Source of the DNA: Prorocentrum cordatum
Lineage: Eukaryota > Sar > Dinophyceae > Prorocentrales > Prorocentraceae
Direction of reading: 5' to 3'
NCBI GenBank assembly: GCA_963575745.1
Contig: CAUYUJ010016704.1
Location: forward strand, 1 to 64,000
DNA: 64,000 bases
Both the position numbers and the translations under genes were made by a program. Shown here piece after piece: positions 32,331 to 43,270 of the stretch; position 1 is the stretch's first letter, and every line of letters starts with the position of its first letter. Under the pieces are notes generated by a model. The model was not told the DNA's origin. It ran no database searches and was given only the letters and a program-made list of their open reading frames with translations.

Positions 32331-34258
32331 ATGAGAGCAAACAAAAAGAAAGAGAGTCAGGAACGCCAATGCTTCGCAAGGTGCAGCACGTTTTTCAAAA
32401 CTATTGCGGGTTTGGCACACATTTGCGAGGGTGCAACGTCCGTGGTAGATTGCGTCGGGCATGCATTGGTGGCCTTGCCGCGGTTGCGATACATTGGCGT
32501 CCCCAGCTGTCCTCACGAGCTAGGAAGCGTGGGATCGGAATACAGTCAGAACGGAGAACACAACACGTAAGCTCAGGGTAATGTACTAGTGCACGGTGCG
32601 GCCGCAGGACTACTCCGTCATTCTTCGGACATGCAGCACGTCGCGATGGCCCACCCATGATTTTCGCAGTATCGGCACTGCTGGAGCGGGGTTTGATACG
32701 TGTAGGGAATTTCAATCCACACTCCAGCACACTACGGATGCGGACGCCAACGCGACCAATCTGTGTGCTGTGCGCGTCTTCTGAAAGGGATTGCCAACTG
32801 TGTCAACTCACTGCAGGTGGCACCAGGTATGCGTAGTGGCCTTTCCATTGTTGTTGTGGCAATGGGCTGTCTGTCGCAAGGAGGGCTGGAGTTTGTACGA
32901 TTCCAACAGGATGGTACAGCAACAAGTGGAACAGTATCAGGGGGGACTGGTCCGAGTATGTGTTTTAATTGGCTGATGTGACGGGGGCAGGCTCTCAGTG
33001 CGACAGCACACCTGCAGCAGTTAGCGCAACCCTTGCGAATTCGCAGGCATGAATTGTGCATATCTTGGTAGTTCGTAGGTTGATATTTCTATAGTTGGGC
33101 GTGGTCGCTGCATAGAATGGTGAATTTAGGCATCGATCTCTAAGAGTGTTCGCCGCTTGCTAATTTAGTATTCGAGTGGTGACTCATAGCGTGTAGCACC
33201 ATGCCACGTCCGCAGTTGCTGAACTGCCTCCTTCGAATTCATCTCGTGACCTGTGCATAAAGACGCTGATCACTCTCCCTGGCGCAGGATGGGGTCGGGA
33301 GGGGTGGAAAGTCGGAGGAAGGCGGGAGGGAAGGACTGAGGAAGGCGGGACGGGGAGGGTTCACGTCAGCCCAGACCGCCAGTGACACCCCAGAGGAGAG
33401 CCGAGCCCCGACCCCCTCGCCAGATCACGCCGCTGCTTCCGGGCCTGCAGTGCAGGGGGGGCCCGCAATGCCGACTATCCATCGTGCGGCCGCTGCCCGA
33501 GAATAAGAAACTCCCTTGTGGAGGGCCCTCGACGTACAGATCCAGCGCCGCCTCAGGCTAGCTATATTGGTTCAGACATGTGCCCGTTGCGTTCCTACAC
33601 CAAGGCGTCTTGTTACCCTTGATACTATTCGTACGATGCTTAGCATCAGCAGTCTTACTACTTGTGTCATTGCCAAAAGAAGTCTTATGTATAAGATTCG
33701 TATTCTTACTGCTCGTATGTTCTATCCCCTTCCGACAGGTTGTAGTTGTTAGTCGGAAGCTGGAACATATGCATTACCAGTGGCGGCTTGTTTTTCAATC
33801 CCAACACTTTTGGAGGGTCGGGGACGACGTGGTGGTGGTGTGGTGTATACGTTTCCCCCGCTTTCCCAGGGAAGCAGCGAAACATGCATACACCAGGATC
33901 CCGCATACACCAGAATCCGCTCTCCAGCGTAAATTTCAGCGCAGGGCCGGGAACACATCTCGGTGTATAGAGTTCGCTTCCCGAGTTAGATGTATTGTTT
34001 CTCTTTTTCTTTTTCACCAATATATGTGTATATATATATATAACAAACACAAACAAATCCTCCCAAAAAATTCACTAAAACAAAACAAAACCAAAAAAAA
34101 ACGCCTCGCCCGCCCAGCATGCCGCGGCTGCCGGGCCCCGAGAACGCAGGGTGTGCTCCCCGGACCTCCCGCCCCGCCCGCCCCGCGTGCCGCTGGCCGC
34201 CCCTGCCCCAGCATTCGGTGGCGATCCTTTGGGTGACCCGCCTCGCCCTCCTTTCAGA
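32331..34258. other. Mostly unique, lower-GC sequence; no gene recognised
   Basis: Balanced composition to about 33250, a GC-rich patch at 33290-33500, then A/T-rich patches near 34010-34100 (TATATATATA and A tracts). No open frame exceeds 218 codons (plus 33580-34236) and none carries a domain I recognise. It could hide a short exon, but nothing supports one. Confidence 0.4.
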
Positions 34259-34459
34259 GTCCCGGGCCGAACGAAAGGGGGGGGTAGGGAAAGGGGGGGT
34301 TACGAAATTTGCTGCATGCAGCTGGTTTCGGCCCCACCGAGGGGCCCATTCCTCGATGCATGGGCGCCTCCCGGCGCCGGGAGGCGCCGGGAAGATCAGC
34401 TACGTGAGCTGATTCTCAACCCCCCCCTTTGCTATCCCCCCCTTTCGCCCGACCCGAGA
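34259..34459. mobile_element. Miniature inverted-repeat element A, copy 1
   Basis: The left end, CGAAAG plus a G run and TAGGGAAAGGGGG, is the inverted counterpart of the right end, CCCCCTTTGCTATCC plus a C run and TTTCG (core 34272-34447, 176 bp). Looser complementarity extends about 12 bp outward through CGGGCCGAA and CCGACCCGAG. Inside is GCTGCATGCAGCTGGTT and a perfect 26-bp palindrome at 34363-34388 centred on GGCGCC. Further copies lie at 40484-40657 and 56876-57047. No protein is encoded. Confidence 0.8.
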
Positions 34460-34680
34460 GTCCCGAATCATCAGGGGTAACTCGGGTCAGGGCTAACTCG
34501 GGTTCGTTTTTCGGGAATCCCAACCCGAGTTACCCCGGACCCGAGTTACCCCGGATGACTCGGGCGTCCAGAGCCCCGAATCATCAGGGGTAACTCGGGT
34601 CAGGGCTAACTCGGGTTCCTTTTTCGGGAATCCGAACACGAGTTACCCCGGACCCGAGTTACCCCGGATAACTCGGGCGC
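34460..34680. repeat. Two tandem copies (113 bp) of a nested hairpin
   Basis: In the first copy GGTAACTCGGGTC (34476-34488) pairs exactly with GACCCGAGTTACC (34538-34550), and inside it TAACTCGGGTT (34494-34504) pairs exactly with AACCCGAGTTA (34522-34532). The second copy repeats this at 34589-34601 with 34651-34663, and at 34607-34617 with 34635-34645 (one mismatch). It directly follows element A. Confidence 0.88.
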
Positions 34681-34707
34681 CCAATCCTTGCATACCGCGG
34701 CCGCCAG

Positions 34708-34900
34708 GCCTCAGTCGGGGGCGGCAAATAGGGGGGTGAGGACTAGGGGGGGGGGGGTATCATGGCGGGGGCCATGGTATTTCCCCAGATTTCATGGCGC
34801 CTCTTCTGATTGCAGTGCGTCCCTGGCCCCCCCGCTGGGCCGCGCACATGCCGCCGGTCATGATTTGCACCCCCCCTCGGCCGCTCCCGACTCAGAGATT
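34708..34900 (+). mobile_element. Small dispersed element B, copy 2
   Basis: Shares GGGGGTATCATGGCG, TTTCCCCAGATTTCATGGCG, CGCGCACATGCCGCCGGTCA and GATTTGCACC plus a C run with 19108-19312. Relative to copy 1 it lacks about 21 bp just after the right terminus. Short terminal inverted G/C runs are retained. Confidence 0.65.
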
Positions 34901-36110
34901 CCGACCGTCCAGTGACGCAGTAATGCACAGGCATTTGGAACAGGCGTAACTGGCAGACAACCCCACCAGGGAGGCGTCAAACCGACCAGGCGTCACGACG
35001 TCACGCTGTCCACAGTCATCTAGCACAGGCATTCAGAACCCGCATCGACCGACAACCGACAATGAACATATGGATCGAGAACATACGCATCATAGAATGA
35101 TAACCGACGCCGTACCAAGAGCACGCATCGATAACAACCACCAAATACAGACATTAACCACGTACACCAACAACAGGAAACAAACACGTAGGTCTGGCAC
35201 AGGCATTTAGAAGATGCGCCCCTAACCTACGTGTAGAGCAGGCGCCAAGGCCATACAAGAACAACCGACACCAGTGGCTCACAGCAAACCCATGTACCAA
35301 GAACGTGCATCAATAACAGACTTCATTGTTGTACACACATGACCACATCAATCGCCTGCACCAGCGACATACACCACTACCAGACATCAATAACACTGTC
35401 CACAAGGCCGCAGACATCAAGATCATGTCCCCAAGGACAGACATCAAGAGCATGCATGTACACCGCACAGGAATACCAGGCATCAGCAACCCGCATCAAC
35501 AGCATGCATCAAACACATGCGTTGAGAACCGATTTCAGGAACGGGCACCACCGACACCAAGATCGCATCTCAAGTAAATGCACCACGGATGTACATCACA
35601 ATGCCAGATCCGAATGACATGCTCCAAGATAACACCCAAGATCAAGTGTCAACAACATACGTTGACGACACACGCACGCACCCACACAGGCACATTACAT
35701 CGATACTTGCCATCCCAGACCATTTCTCATTCAGATACACCAGGTAAGAACCACACGAATCCCATTCATCATTAACACGTCTGAATCACACGCATCAGCA
35801 ACGTACCAACATAAGGATCTCACGTCAAGAACGGGCGCCGACGACCCGTACCTACAGCATACAACAACAGTTGTCCCAAGAATGTACACCAACCACATAA
35901 GTCAGCAGCATACGCCAACACCAAACATTAGTCAGGCACATGCCACATACACTAGCTTCAAAGTCAGCTCACGCACGCCAGGAGCACACACATCAAGAAC
36001 AACCCACATGACACATACCTACAGGGTTCACCAAGAGCACACATCGGCAGCATCCACAGGTGAGATTCACCCAGAGCAGGCACCAACAACACAGGAAGAT
36101 GCACCTTTGT
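34901..36110. repeat. A/C-rich degenerate repeat region
   Basis: The plus strand is strongly A/C-rich. It carries recurring ACATCAAGAACATGCAT-, CATCAACAGCATGCATC- and CACACATCA-type words spaced 20-30 bp apart, too diverged for a clean period. Short frames are Thr/His/Asn-rich and not credible. Confidence 0.6.
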
Positions 36111-36861
36111 GCACTGGAACACCCTGGCGGGGATCACTCCAAGAAGAACATTGACTTTTAGGATTGTCTGTTCGGTGGGCGAAGGAGGAGGAGGAGGAGG
36201 AGGAGGAGGAGGAGGATCTGGTCAGGGCCTGACCTCGGCGCATCTGTGATCTTGCCAGGGGCCTGGGGTCCTTCCGCGGTTGGCCGCTGGTCGGCCTCGA
36301 GACCCCGATGTCCGAATAATCCAGTGTTCACCCCGCATGCCTCCCTCCCCTCCCCTCCCCCCCTCCTTGCTCCCTTGTGTCCTCTCCTCCCTCTCTTCTC
36401 TCGCGTTCCTCTGACCCGGCGGTCTTCTAAGTCTGGCCCCGCTCCAGTCCTCGCATTCTCCACGCAGCCTTGGTCCCTTCGGCCAGCATTTCCCTACCCT
36501 ACCCTGAGTCTGGTCCACTTCTGGCTCTGATTGTCTCCTCCTCTCCTCCTACCCACCTTCCCTCCTTACCTCTTCTCCTCGTGATCCGCCCTTCGGGGGG
36601 CCTGAGCGGCAAGTGCAGCGTGAACCCCGATCATATCGTTCTTTCTGGTCTTGCCGTCGAGCCAGCCTGCACCACCGTGCCGAAGATGCCGGTCTCTTGT
36701 GCAGCGCTCTCCCCGTTTTCTCGACCGCCTCACTAAGCTCTCGCGCAGGTGGCAGTGTCAGCACGTGCTGGCCGTGCTTCGGCACGTAGGAAGCGGAGCC
36801 CGCCCGTTTCTCGTATGACACGCAGTCTCGCCCCCACCCCGCCTCGAGATTTAAAGCTGGC
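36111..36861. other. Unique sequence with a short GGA tract; no gene recognised
   Basis: A GGA tract lies at about 36181-36213, followed by pyrimidine-rich sequence (about 36330-36420) and ordinary unique sequence. Nothing is recognised. Confidence 0.45.
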
Positions 36862-37030
36862 GGGCTGAAATTTACCAGCCTGGAACATATCCCTATCCCT
36901 ATGCTGGGCACCTCCTCATCACGATGCCAATCTCAGGGTTATTTTTTGCGGGCGGATCTCTAAGATTGTCATCGCCTTTTGGCGTGTCAATCTTAGGGAT
37001 AGGGATACATTCGAGGCTGGTAAGAAATGG
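36862..37030. mobile_element. Miniature inverted-repeat element H, ~38-bp termini
   Basis: The left end at 36862-36901 contains TTTACCAGCC and CATATCCCTATCCCTATG. The right end at 36992-37030 contains CTTAGGGATAGGGATACAT and GGCTGGTAAGAAA. The ends are about 85% complementary over 35-40 bp and enclose about 90 bp of unrelated sequence. The length (~169 bp) and structure fit a non-autonomous DNA transposon. Only one copy is visible in this window. Confidence 0.72.
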
Positions 37031-37189
37031 CAGAATTTTGTGAGCCTCTCATGGCCTGACGAGGGCGCGAGCGCAGCGCCTCGCGCCGCGGTGCAAAAGC
37101 ACGCCTGCCGCCTCTGCCCTCCGCGGGGGCCCTCGTGGGCGGGCGCCTCTCCTCGGCCGCGCGGGCGCCCGTGCTCCCGGCGCCCGCGC

Positions 37190-37500
37190 CCTCCTCTTCC
37201 TCCTCCTCCTCCTCCTCCTCCTCCGCCTCCTCCTCCTCCTCCTCCTCCTCCTCCTCCTCCGCCTCCTCCGCCTCCTCCTCCGCCTCCTCCTCCGCCTCCC
37301 TCCTCCTCCTCCGCCTCCTCCTCGTCCTCCGCCTCCTCTTCCTCCTCCCTCCTCCTCCTCCTCCTCCTCCTCCTCCTCCTCCTCCTCCTCCGCCTCCTCC
37401 GCCTCCGCCTCCTCCTCCTCCTCCTCCGCCCTCCTCCTCCGCCTCCTCCGCCTCCTCCGCCTCCTCCTCCTCCTCCTCTCCTCCTTCTCCTCCTCCTCCG
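37190..37500. repeat. (TCC)n/(CCTCCG)n polypyrimidine tract, about 310 bp
   Basis: Long TCC repeats with regular CCTCCGCC variants. Frames are poly-Pro, poly-Ser or poly-Leu, with Arg/Glu/Gly on the other strand, and should not be annotated as genes. Confidence 0.96.
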
Positions 37501-37586
37501 CTCGCCGCGCAGAGGGCTCGCCGGCGCCTCGTGTGCTCCAGACTGGCCGTCGGGGGACCTCGGGCGTCAGAGGAGGAAAGGGTAAT

Positions 37587-37773
37587 GGAGGGTGACGATT
37601 AATAAACGACCGGGGGTTCGTGTTCACGCGGCGGCGCCCGGGATGACGATTAGAAAAAACCGGCCGCGGGCTGGAACACTATTCTTTTAATCGTTCTCCT
37701 CCAATCAGAAAATTCTGCAGAAATAGTACTCTTTTAATCGTTCTCTCCATTTTTCTAATTAATCGTCATCCCG
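37587..37773. mobile_element. Miniature inverted-repeat element G, copy 2
   Basis: CGGGATGACGATTA at 37639-37652 and TAATCGTCATCCCG at 37760-37773 are the same perfect 14-bp inverted pair as in copy 1. A further GGTGACGATTAA at about 37591-37602 suggests the true left terminus is ~50 bp further out, where it would also be complementary to the right end. Internal AACCGGCCGCGGGCT and TTTTAATCGTTCTC are shared with copy 1. Confidence 0.75.
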
Positions 37774-37839
37774 CATTGCCCATACCGCTGCCCTCTCCTC
37801 GTCTTCCCCTTTTTGGGGGCCTCCTGGGAGGCCCTCGTC

Positions 37840-38110
37840 GCCACCGTCGGATTCGCCCCGAAAGTCTGGTCAGAACGCACCCCGGGAGAGGTCCGGGGAG
37901 TAGCGGTATCGGTACCTTTTGGATTCTCCAAGGTCGTCCTCCGAGGACGTCTCGGACAACTGGGACCTTCAGGGTCCCAAAACCGTGCGGTGGGGGGGGC
38001 CGTGCGGTGAGGTCGTTGGGGATCGCGCGGTCAGCGCACGGCCTGTCACGACACGGTTTCGGGACCCCCGAGTTCCAGACTGACCGTGTGCTCCAACCCC
38101 CTTTTTCTCC
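37840..38110 (+). repeat. Dispersed repeat I, copy 1, with an internal inverted repeat
   Basis: TCCGAGGACGTCTCGGACAA, CTTCAGGGTCCCAAAACCGT and GCGGTGAGGTCGTTGGGGAT match 51400-51510. In this copy 37972-37987 (GGGTCCCAAAACCGTG) and 38052-38067 (CACGGTTTCGGGACCC) are inverted with one mismatch. The second copy lacks the right arm. Confidence 0.65.
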
Positions 38111-38319
38111 CCTGCTCTGGGGCGTCAGTGACGGGTCAAGGATGGCATGACCGCCTGGCCTCACTTGCGCTTCGAGATTGGTCGGTGCAGACCCCGTCCG
38201 TCGCCCGCGCATACAATCGAGCATAGTGTTTTCTGGACGCGGAGACGAGGAGCATGATGATGAGGAGAGGCAGCAGCAGGACGAGGGTTCCGACACTTTG
38301 TGGGCCCCGGAAACGGCAG

Positions 38320-38515
38320 GGCCATTTTTCACCGTTTCCAAAAAATGTCTCTTGAAAATGGAAGCGGCAAAAAAACGGCGACCGGAAACGGCAAAAAAAC
38401 GGCTCCAGGATTGGAACCGGAGCCGGAACGGGTCAAAAAACGGCGACGGAACCGGTTAAAAAGCGGCGTTGGAACCGGCAAAACAACGGCCAAACGGAAC
38501 CGGTAAAAAAACGTC
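38320..38515. repeat. GGAACCGGCAAAAAACGGC-type minisatellite
   Basis: Seven or more diverged 20-40 bp units with GGAACCGG, ACGGCAAAAAAACGG and CGGTTAAAAAGCGGC. Low complexity, non-coding. Confidence 0.82.
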
Positions 38516-38759
38516 CTTGTCGTTTCCAGGGCCCACTAAGTTCCGACACCGCGTTGGTTATTCCGAGGGGAGGGAGAGCCGTGAGATGCGCCCAGGGCCC
38601 AGGCGCGGCAGCCAGGATAGCGCCCACGCAGCGCGCGCCCGAGGTCGCTTCGCACCGGCGGCAGGCGCCCTTGTGGCAGCCAGCTCTCTTGTAAGGTCAA
38701 ATTTCTGCCCAGGGGGGAAGGCGTCCTGGGCGAAAACCTATGACGGCGCAGGGCGCTCA

Positions 38760-40035
38760 CGAAGGGGCCTCGCTTTCGAGGGGTCGCTTTGGACTGCAAT
38801 GTCAACATTGGCAAGTGCGCATGGCTTCTACGGTGGCGGATACGCCGCTCTGCGCGAGCGCGCGCCGCGGCGCACGAACGTGCGCGCGTGGGGAGTTCTG
38901 CATTGTGCATTTAAAAAATCGCAATGCTGGCTGGGATACTGAAATGAGCCCTGACCGTGGCCGATATGCTTCCCATGTTAACATGCGGTCTGATGTATGT
39001 TACCTGTGATGGATCAGGCAGAACTCCCCGCGCACTTTGCCCTTGGCGGTGGCCGACTGCATTTCCCAGTGGATTGGTCCTGGTGCATGCGGTGAACGAC
39101 GGCAATACAGAACCCCCACGCGCGTGCAAGGGGAGTTCTGTATCGTCCAGAGCAGGAAAGTAGCAGTGTTGGCTTAGAAACTAGATGCAAGCCCTAGCGG
39201 TGACTGGTTGGATTTCCAAGTTGACATGGGTTCTGGTGTTCGCGCGCGTGGGTGTCCGTAGTGCTTGCGTTCGAAAAGTTGTCGCGTTGGCCTGGGAGCT
39301 AACATTATCTCTGAGCGGTCACCAACGGATTTCCAAGTTAACGTATGCTTTCACATGTCAACCAGGCGGTGTAGCACGACGCGCGCGCGCGTGCGGGTGG
39401 AGAGTTCGAGAGTGTTCAACATCGGAAAGGTCGCCATGCTGGCTTGGAAATCCAGGCGAACTCTCAGCGGCCACCGATAGGATTTCCGAGTAAACACGCG
39501 GCTCCACGTTTTAACCATGTGGTCCAGCGCACGACGCGCGCGGGCTTGTGGCGAGTTCTCCAGCGCCCGCGTGCAGAAAATCGCCATGCGCTGGCCTGGA
39601 AACTAAAGTGGGCCCTCAGCGGTCACCGATTGGATTTCCAAGTTACCATTTAACATGCAATCGTGTTGTGCTGCGCCCGACGCGTGCTGGCGGAGAGGGC
39701 AGTGGTGCTCACACCAGGAATGTCGCCTTGTTGGCCTATAAGCTACAGCGGTCCCTTAGCTGTCACCGATCGGAGCTCGAAGGCCACATGAGTTTTCACA
39801 TGTCAGCCCTGCGGTGCAGACTTCGACGCGCGCACGCGCGCGGATGGCGAGTTCTGTAGTGATCACATTAGACAGTTTCCACGTTGGCCTCGAAGCTGAA
39901 GTGATCACTGCGCGGTGGCCGATTGGTTTTCCAAGTTAACCGGTGTTTTTCATTGAAACCAGGCGGTGCGTTGCGCGACGCGCGCGGGGGGCGAAGTCTG
40001 TAGTATTCGCATGAGAGAAATCGCCATGTTCGCTG
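38760..40035. repeat. Diverged 140-155 bp tandem array (about 9 copies)
   Basis: A unit with GCGGTCACCGATTGGATTTC, CAAGTTAAC, a TTTCACATGTCAACCAGGCG-like segment, GACGCGCGCGCG, GGCGAGTTCTG and ATCGCCATGCTGGCCTGGAA recurs. TTTCCAAGTT-type landmarks fall near 39215, 39331, 39480, 39633 and 39928, with more diverged ones at 38970 and 39060. Divergence between copies is high, so the array is old. Confidence 0.82.
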
Positions 40036-40470
40036 GAGGAGGGAGAGGGGAGGGAGGGCAGAGGAGTGAAGGCCGGAGAGAAGCGAGGGGAAGGAAGAGG
40101 AGGAGTAGGAGGAAGAAGAAGAGGACGAGGTGGAGGGATGGAGGGAGGGAGGTGCGGAGGAGGAATCGGCGGCGGCCATGTCCTCGTCGTCGTCGCCGTC
40201 GCCGCCGACGCTGTCGTCGTGGGCGTCGGCGTCGGCGTCGGCATTGTCAGCGTCGGCGACGGCGTCTGCGTCGTGGTTGACACCGTCGCCCTCGTTGGCG
40301 GCCCGACCGTCTACACGGACGACCGTGACGCCGACGAAAACGAAACCGACAACGACGACGACGACGACGACGCGGACGACGACGACGCCGCCACCGCCGA
40401 CGACCTCTCTGCGCCGCCACCCTCGCGGCCCCCTGCGGGCCTTCGGCAGAAGTGCGGAAGGAGGCAAGAG
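40036..40470. repeat. GGA-rich patch then CGTCG/CGACG-rich simple sequence
   Basis: G/A-rich sequence to about 40150, then GTCGTCGTCG and GGCGTCGGCG runs, changing to GACGACGACG at about 40350-40390. Confidence 0.8.
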
Positions 40471-40483
40471 GATCGTGCCGGAA

Positions 40484-40657
40484 GAAAGGGGGGGATTGGG
40501 AAAGGGGGGGTTACGAAATTTGCTGCATGCAGCTGGTTTCGGCCCCGCCGCCGGGCCCATTCCTCGATGCATGGCCGCCTCCGGCGCCGGGAGGCGCTGG
40601 GAAAATCCGCTACGCGAGCTGATTCTCAAACCCCCCCTTTGCTATCCCCCCCTTTCG
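40484..40657. mobile_element. Miniature inverted-repeat element A, copy 2
   Basis: Very close to the 34272-34447 copy. It has the same GAAAG plus G-run left end, TTACGAAATTTGCTGCATGC, CCCATTCCTCGATGCATGG, AGCTGATTCTCAA and CCCCTTTGCTATCC plus C-run right end. The internal palindrome is degraded (GCCTCCGGCGCCGGGAGGCG). Confidence 0.82.
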
Positions 40658-42110
40658 CCCGGCCCGAGAGGAGGGAGGCGGGACTGTCGGCCTTCGGCCC
40701 ACGGCGGTCACCATGGAATCGGAAGCCGGGCAAGGGCTGCTAATCCGTGGCTGCGAAAATCGACCTCCGGGAAGTTGTCTTCGTCCTTGCGGGGAGAAGC
40801 CCGCGGACTCTTTCGCGTGCCGCGCCTCCTTCCGGGAAGTGTTTTTTTCCTTCCGGGAGGGCCGTTTTAGAGCCTGTTTTTTTGGATTCGGGCAAGTTTA
40901 CTTGCATGGACGGGGGGGGGGGCTGAGTCTGAAGCAAGCCGAAAACAATTCGACGTGCGGAGATCACGCAAGTCGAAAGGCACCTGCACGCTCGTGTTCG
41001 ACTGAAGAAGGGCGAGGGGGGGGGGGGGGGGGAACGCCATGCAAGTAAGCCTGCCTGGATGTGAAGAAAAACAGGCTCTCAGCAGCCACGGTGTTATAGC
41101 AGCCCTCGCCCAGCTTCCGAGATGGAAGGGTCGTCGTCGGCCCGCGGGCGCTCCCCCCGCCCGGGGGGCCGGCCTAACCCGCGGGCTCCCCGCGACGGCC
41201 TCCGATGCAGGCGGCCCCGGGGGCCAGCCCGAATTGTCCGCGCTCCGGGGGCCGAGCTCATGGGCTCGCGATTGCTGTCAAGACGCTGAAGTGAGGAGCA
41301 GTTGGGGCTCGGGAGGGGCTCGACGCGTTCCGGAGGGTGCCTCCGGTGCTGGTCCCCTTGCCCTCCTGGGGGCGCGGAGGCGCTTACAGGGCCAAGGAGG
41401 GGCTTCGTTCCTTATGCAGCGTTCCTTCTTTCAGCAGCCCGACTGCATGGGGGCCACGGGGCTGGCGGACATTTGTTTTCATCGTCAGCCCCGCGTGATC
41501 TTCTGAATCGTTTCCCTCCAGTAGGGTTACGTGATGTGCTCTCTCCATAAGTGGCAGCATCTCTCTCGCCCCCCGCACAGCTGCACGTCGCCCGCCCGAC
41601 ACGAACCGACACGGAAACATGTTTCCTGGGTAGGGGGTTCTGCGCTTCGCCTCGGCATCAAGCCTCCAACCTCCGACGCAGCCGTTGCCGAACGCATGAG
41701 ATGGCCGAGGCCGAAAGAGAAGCGGCGGTGGCCCCGGCAGGAGCTGATGGCGGCGCTTGCCCGTCGAAGACGGCGCATGGGAGGGGGAGGTGAAGGGAGG
41801 CGAAGATGAAGAGTGAGGAGGGAGGGAGAGGAGGAGGAGGAGGAGGATGAGGCGGGGACAGGTTGATGCATTTGCCGACGGGGGGTAAGGAGAGGCAGAG
41901 GAGGGGAGGGGAGGGGGCTCCATGGTTAGGGGTATGTTTCTATACCTTACTAGGCTTGCAGGGCTCTGTCCTCGGCATGTGATCATCCTGGACACCCAGG
42001 CGTGACCAGAGCAGAACTCCCCCGTATGCCTCTGAGACGCAGTATGCAAACATTGTTAGTATGCTTGCCTTTTGTTTTGCAAGAGCTCTACTCGCGAATG
42101 CGTCGCCTTC
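40658..42110. other. GC-rich unique sequence; no gene recognised
   Basis: Contains G runs at about 40913-40922 and 41017-41032, a fragment resembling dispersed repeat D near 41390-41420 (GGCTTCGTTCCTTATGCAGC) and a GGA patch at about 41820-41850. Frames up to 246 codons show no domain. Confidence 0.4.
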
Positions 42111-42119
42111 GTGTTACGA

Positions 42120-42360
42120 CTCAGGGCCACAAATTCTTGGTGTCTCGATCATGGCGGCTTCTGTGTTGCCAGAACTCCACCCCTGGGCAGGCACGAAGCT
42201 GACCCGCAGGACGCAATCCTCTCGCTCCTGGCGGCCTGCGTGCTGCCAGAGCTAAGCTTCTGGGCGCGGTTCTGAGCGAGCCGTAGGATATGATAGTCTC
42301 GATCCCAGCGGCCCCCGAGTTGCCAGAGTTTTACTCTTGGGTGCAATTCTGATTCACAGG
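42120..42360. repeat. Diverged ~75-bp tandem repeat (3 copies)
   Basis: TTGCCAGAACTCCACCCCTG, CTGCCAGAGCTAAGCTTCTG and TTGCCAGAGTTTTACTCTTG occur at about 42163, 42242 and 42314. Each follows a GGCGGCC/GCGGCCC segment. Confidence 0.7.
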
Positions 42361-42389
42361 ATGCACCCCCTCGTTCCTGTCGGCCGTCG

Positions 42390-43270
42390 TATGTCCAGCC
42401 AGCCAGTTTGGAAAGCCCAGCAAGCTAAGTCAGCCCGGCCCAGCCAGCCCAGCCGACCTGGCAAGCCCAGTCCAGCTTGGCAAGGCCAGGCTCAGCCAGC
42501 CCAGCCCAGTCCACGAACCTAGCCAGCCCGACCAGTTCGGCCAGCCTAGCTACATAGCCAGGCTGGTCCAGCCAGCCAAGCCCCAACCCATCCAGCCCGG
42601 CCAACGTTGCTAGCCCAGCGTCCCTCGACGGCACAGCGGGCGTTCTCGAAGACGCTGGCGTCGAGTCCGATGCCGAGACCAACGGTAACCGCTGCAGACG
42701 GTCCGTCCACTAGCTTCCCTCGAGGGCCGCGCCCCTCCGCAACCAGCCTGGCGAGGCCCTTCAGCCAGCCCCCCCAGCTCGGCCGGCGTGGCTGGGCCCA
42801 GCCAGCCCTGCCAGCTCAACTGGCAAAAAAGCCGGGCCCTGCCAACAGAAGCGGCGCAGCCAGCTCCGCGTGGTGTGGGCAACCCAGCCGGACCCACCGC
42901 AGCCTAGCCTCACCACCCACCAAACCACCCCAACCCAACCCGAAGGCCCGAATTTGCCCTCCATTTCCAGTTGGGGGGGGTCGGGGAACGTCGAGAAAAC
43001 ACACATGAAGCCCGTACCCCCCCCAACCCGAAATTCGGGTCTTCGGGTTGGGTTGGGGTGGTTTGGTAGGTAGTCATAGCCAGCTTGGCTGGCTCCAGTT
43101 CTGCAGGCATCTCCCGCGCCTGCTTCTTCAGACTGGAGCCGCCGGTGGCCTCGGCGGCCCTGCAGCTGCGCTGTCCTTGCCCAGCCGGCCCGGCCAGCCA
43201 GCCCGACCAGTCAGCCCAGCCCAGAGCACGTGGATTCAGAAGCGCCCCCTCAAGCCAGCCCCACCAGAGT
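42390..43270. repeat. CCAGC/CAGCCCAG-rich degenerate repeat region
   Basis: CAGCCAGCCCAGCC-type words are densely repeated at 42400-42600, 42760-42900 and 43080-43270. More ordinary sequence at 42900-43080 includes two inverted ACCCAACCC/GGGTTGGGTT patches. Confidence 0.65.

Noticed and set aside
30946-32379. Minus-strand 477-codon frame with membrane-like Tyr/Val/Cys runs and Thr/Pro/Asp repeats
   Set aside because: It is a chain of an ACAT microsatellite, a GGGTCGC minisatellite and a CTTGGGGCC repeat; the apparent hydrophobic part is TACATACA simple sequence.
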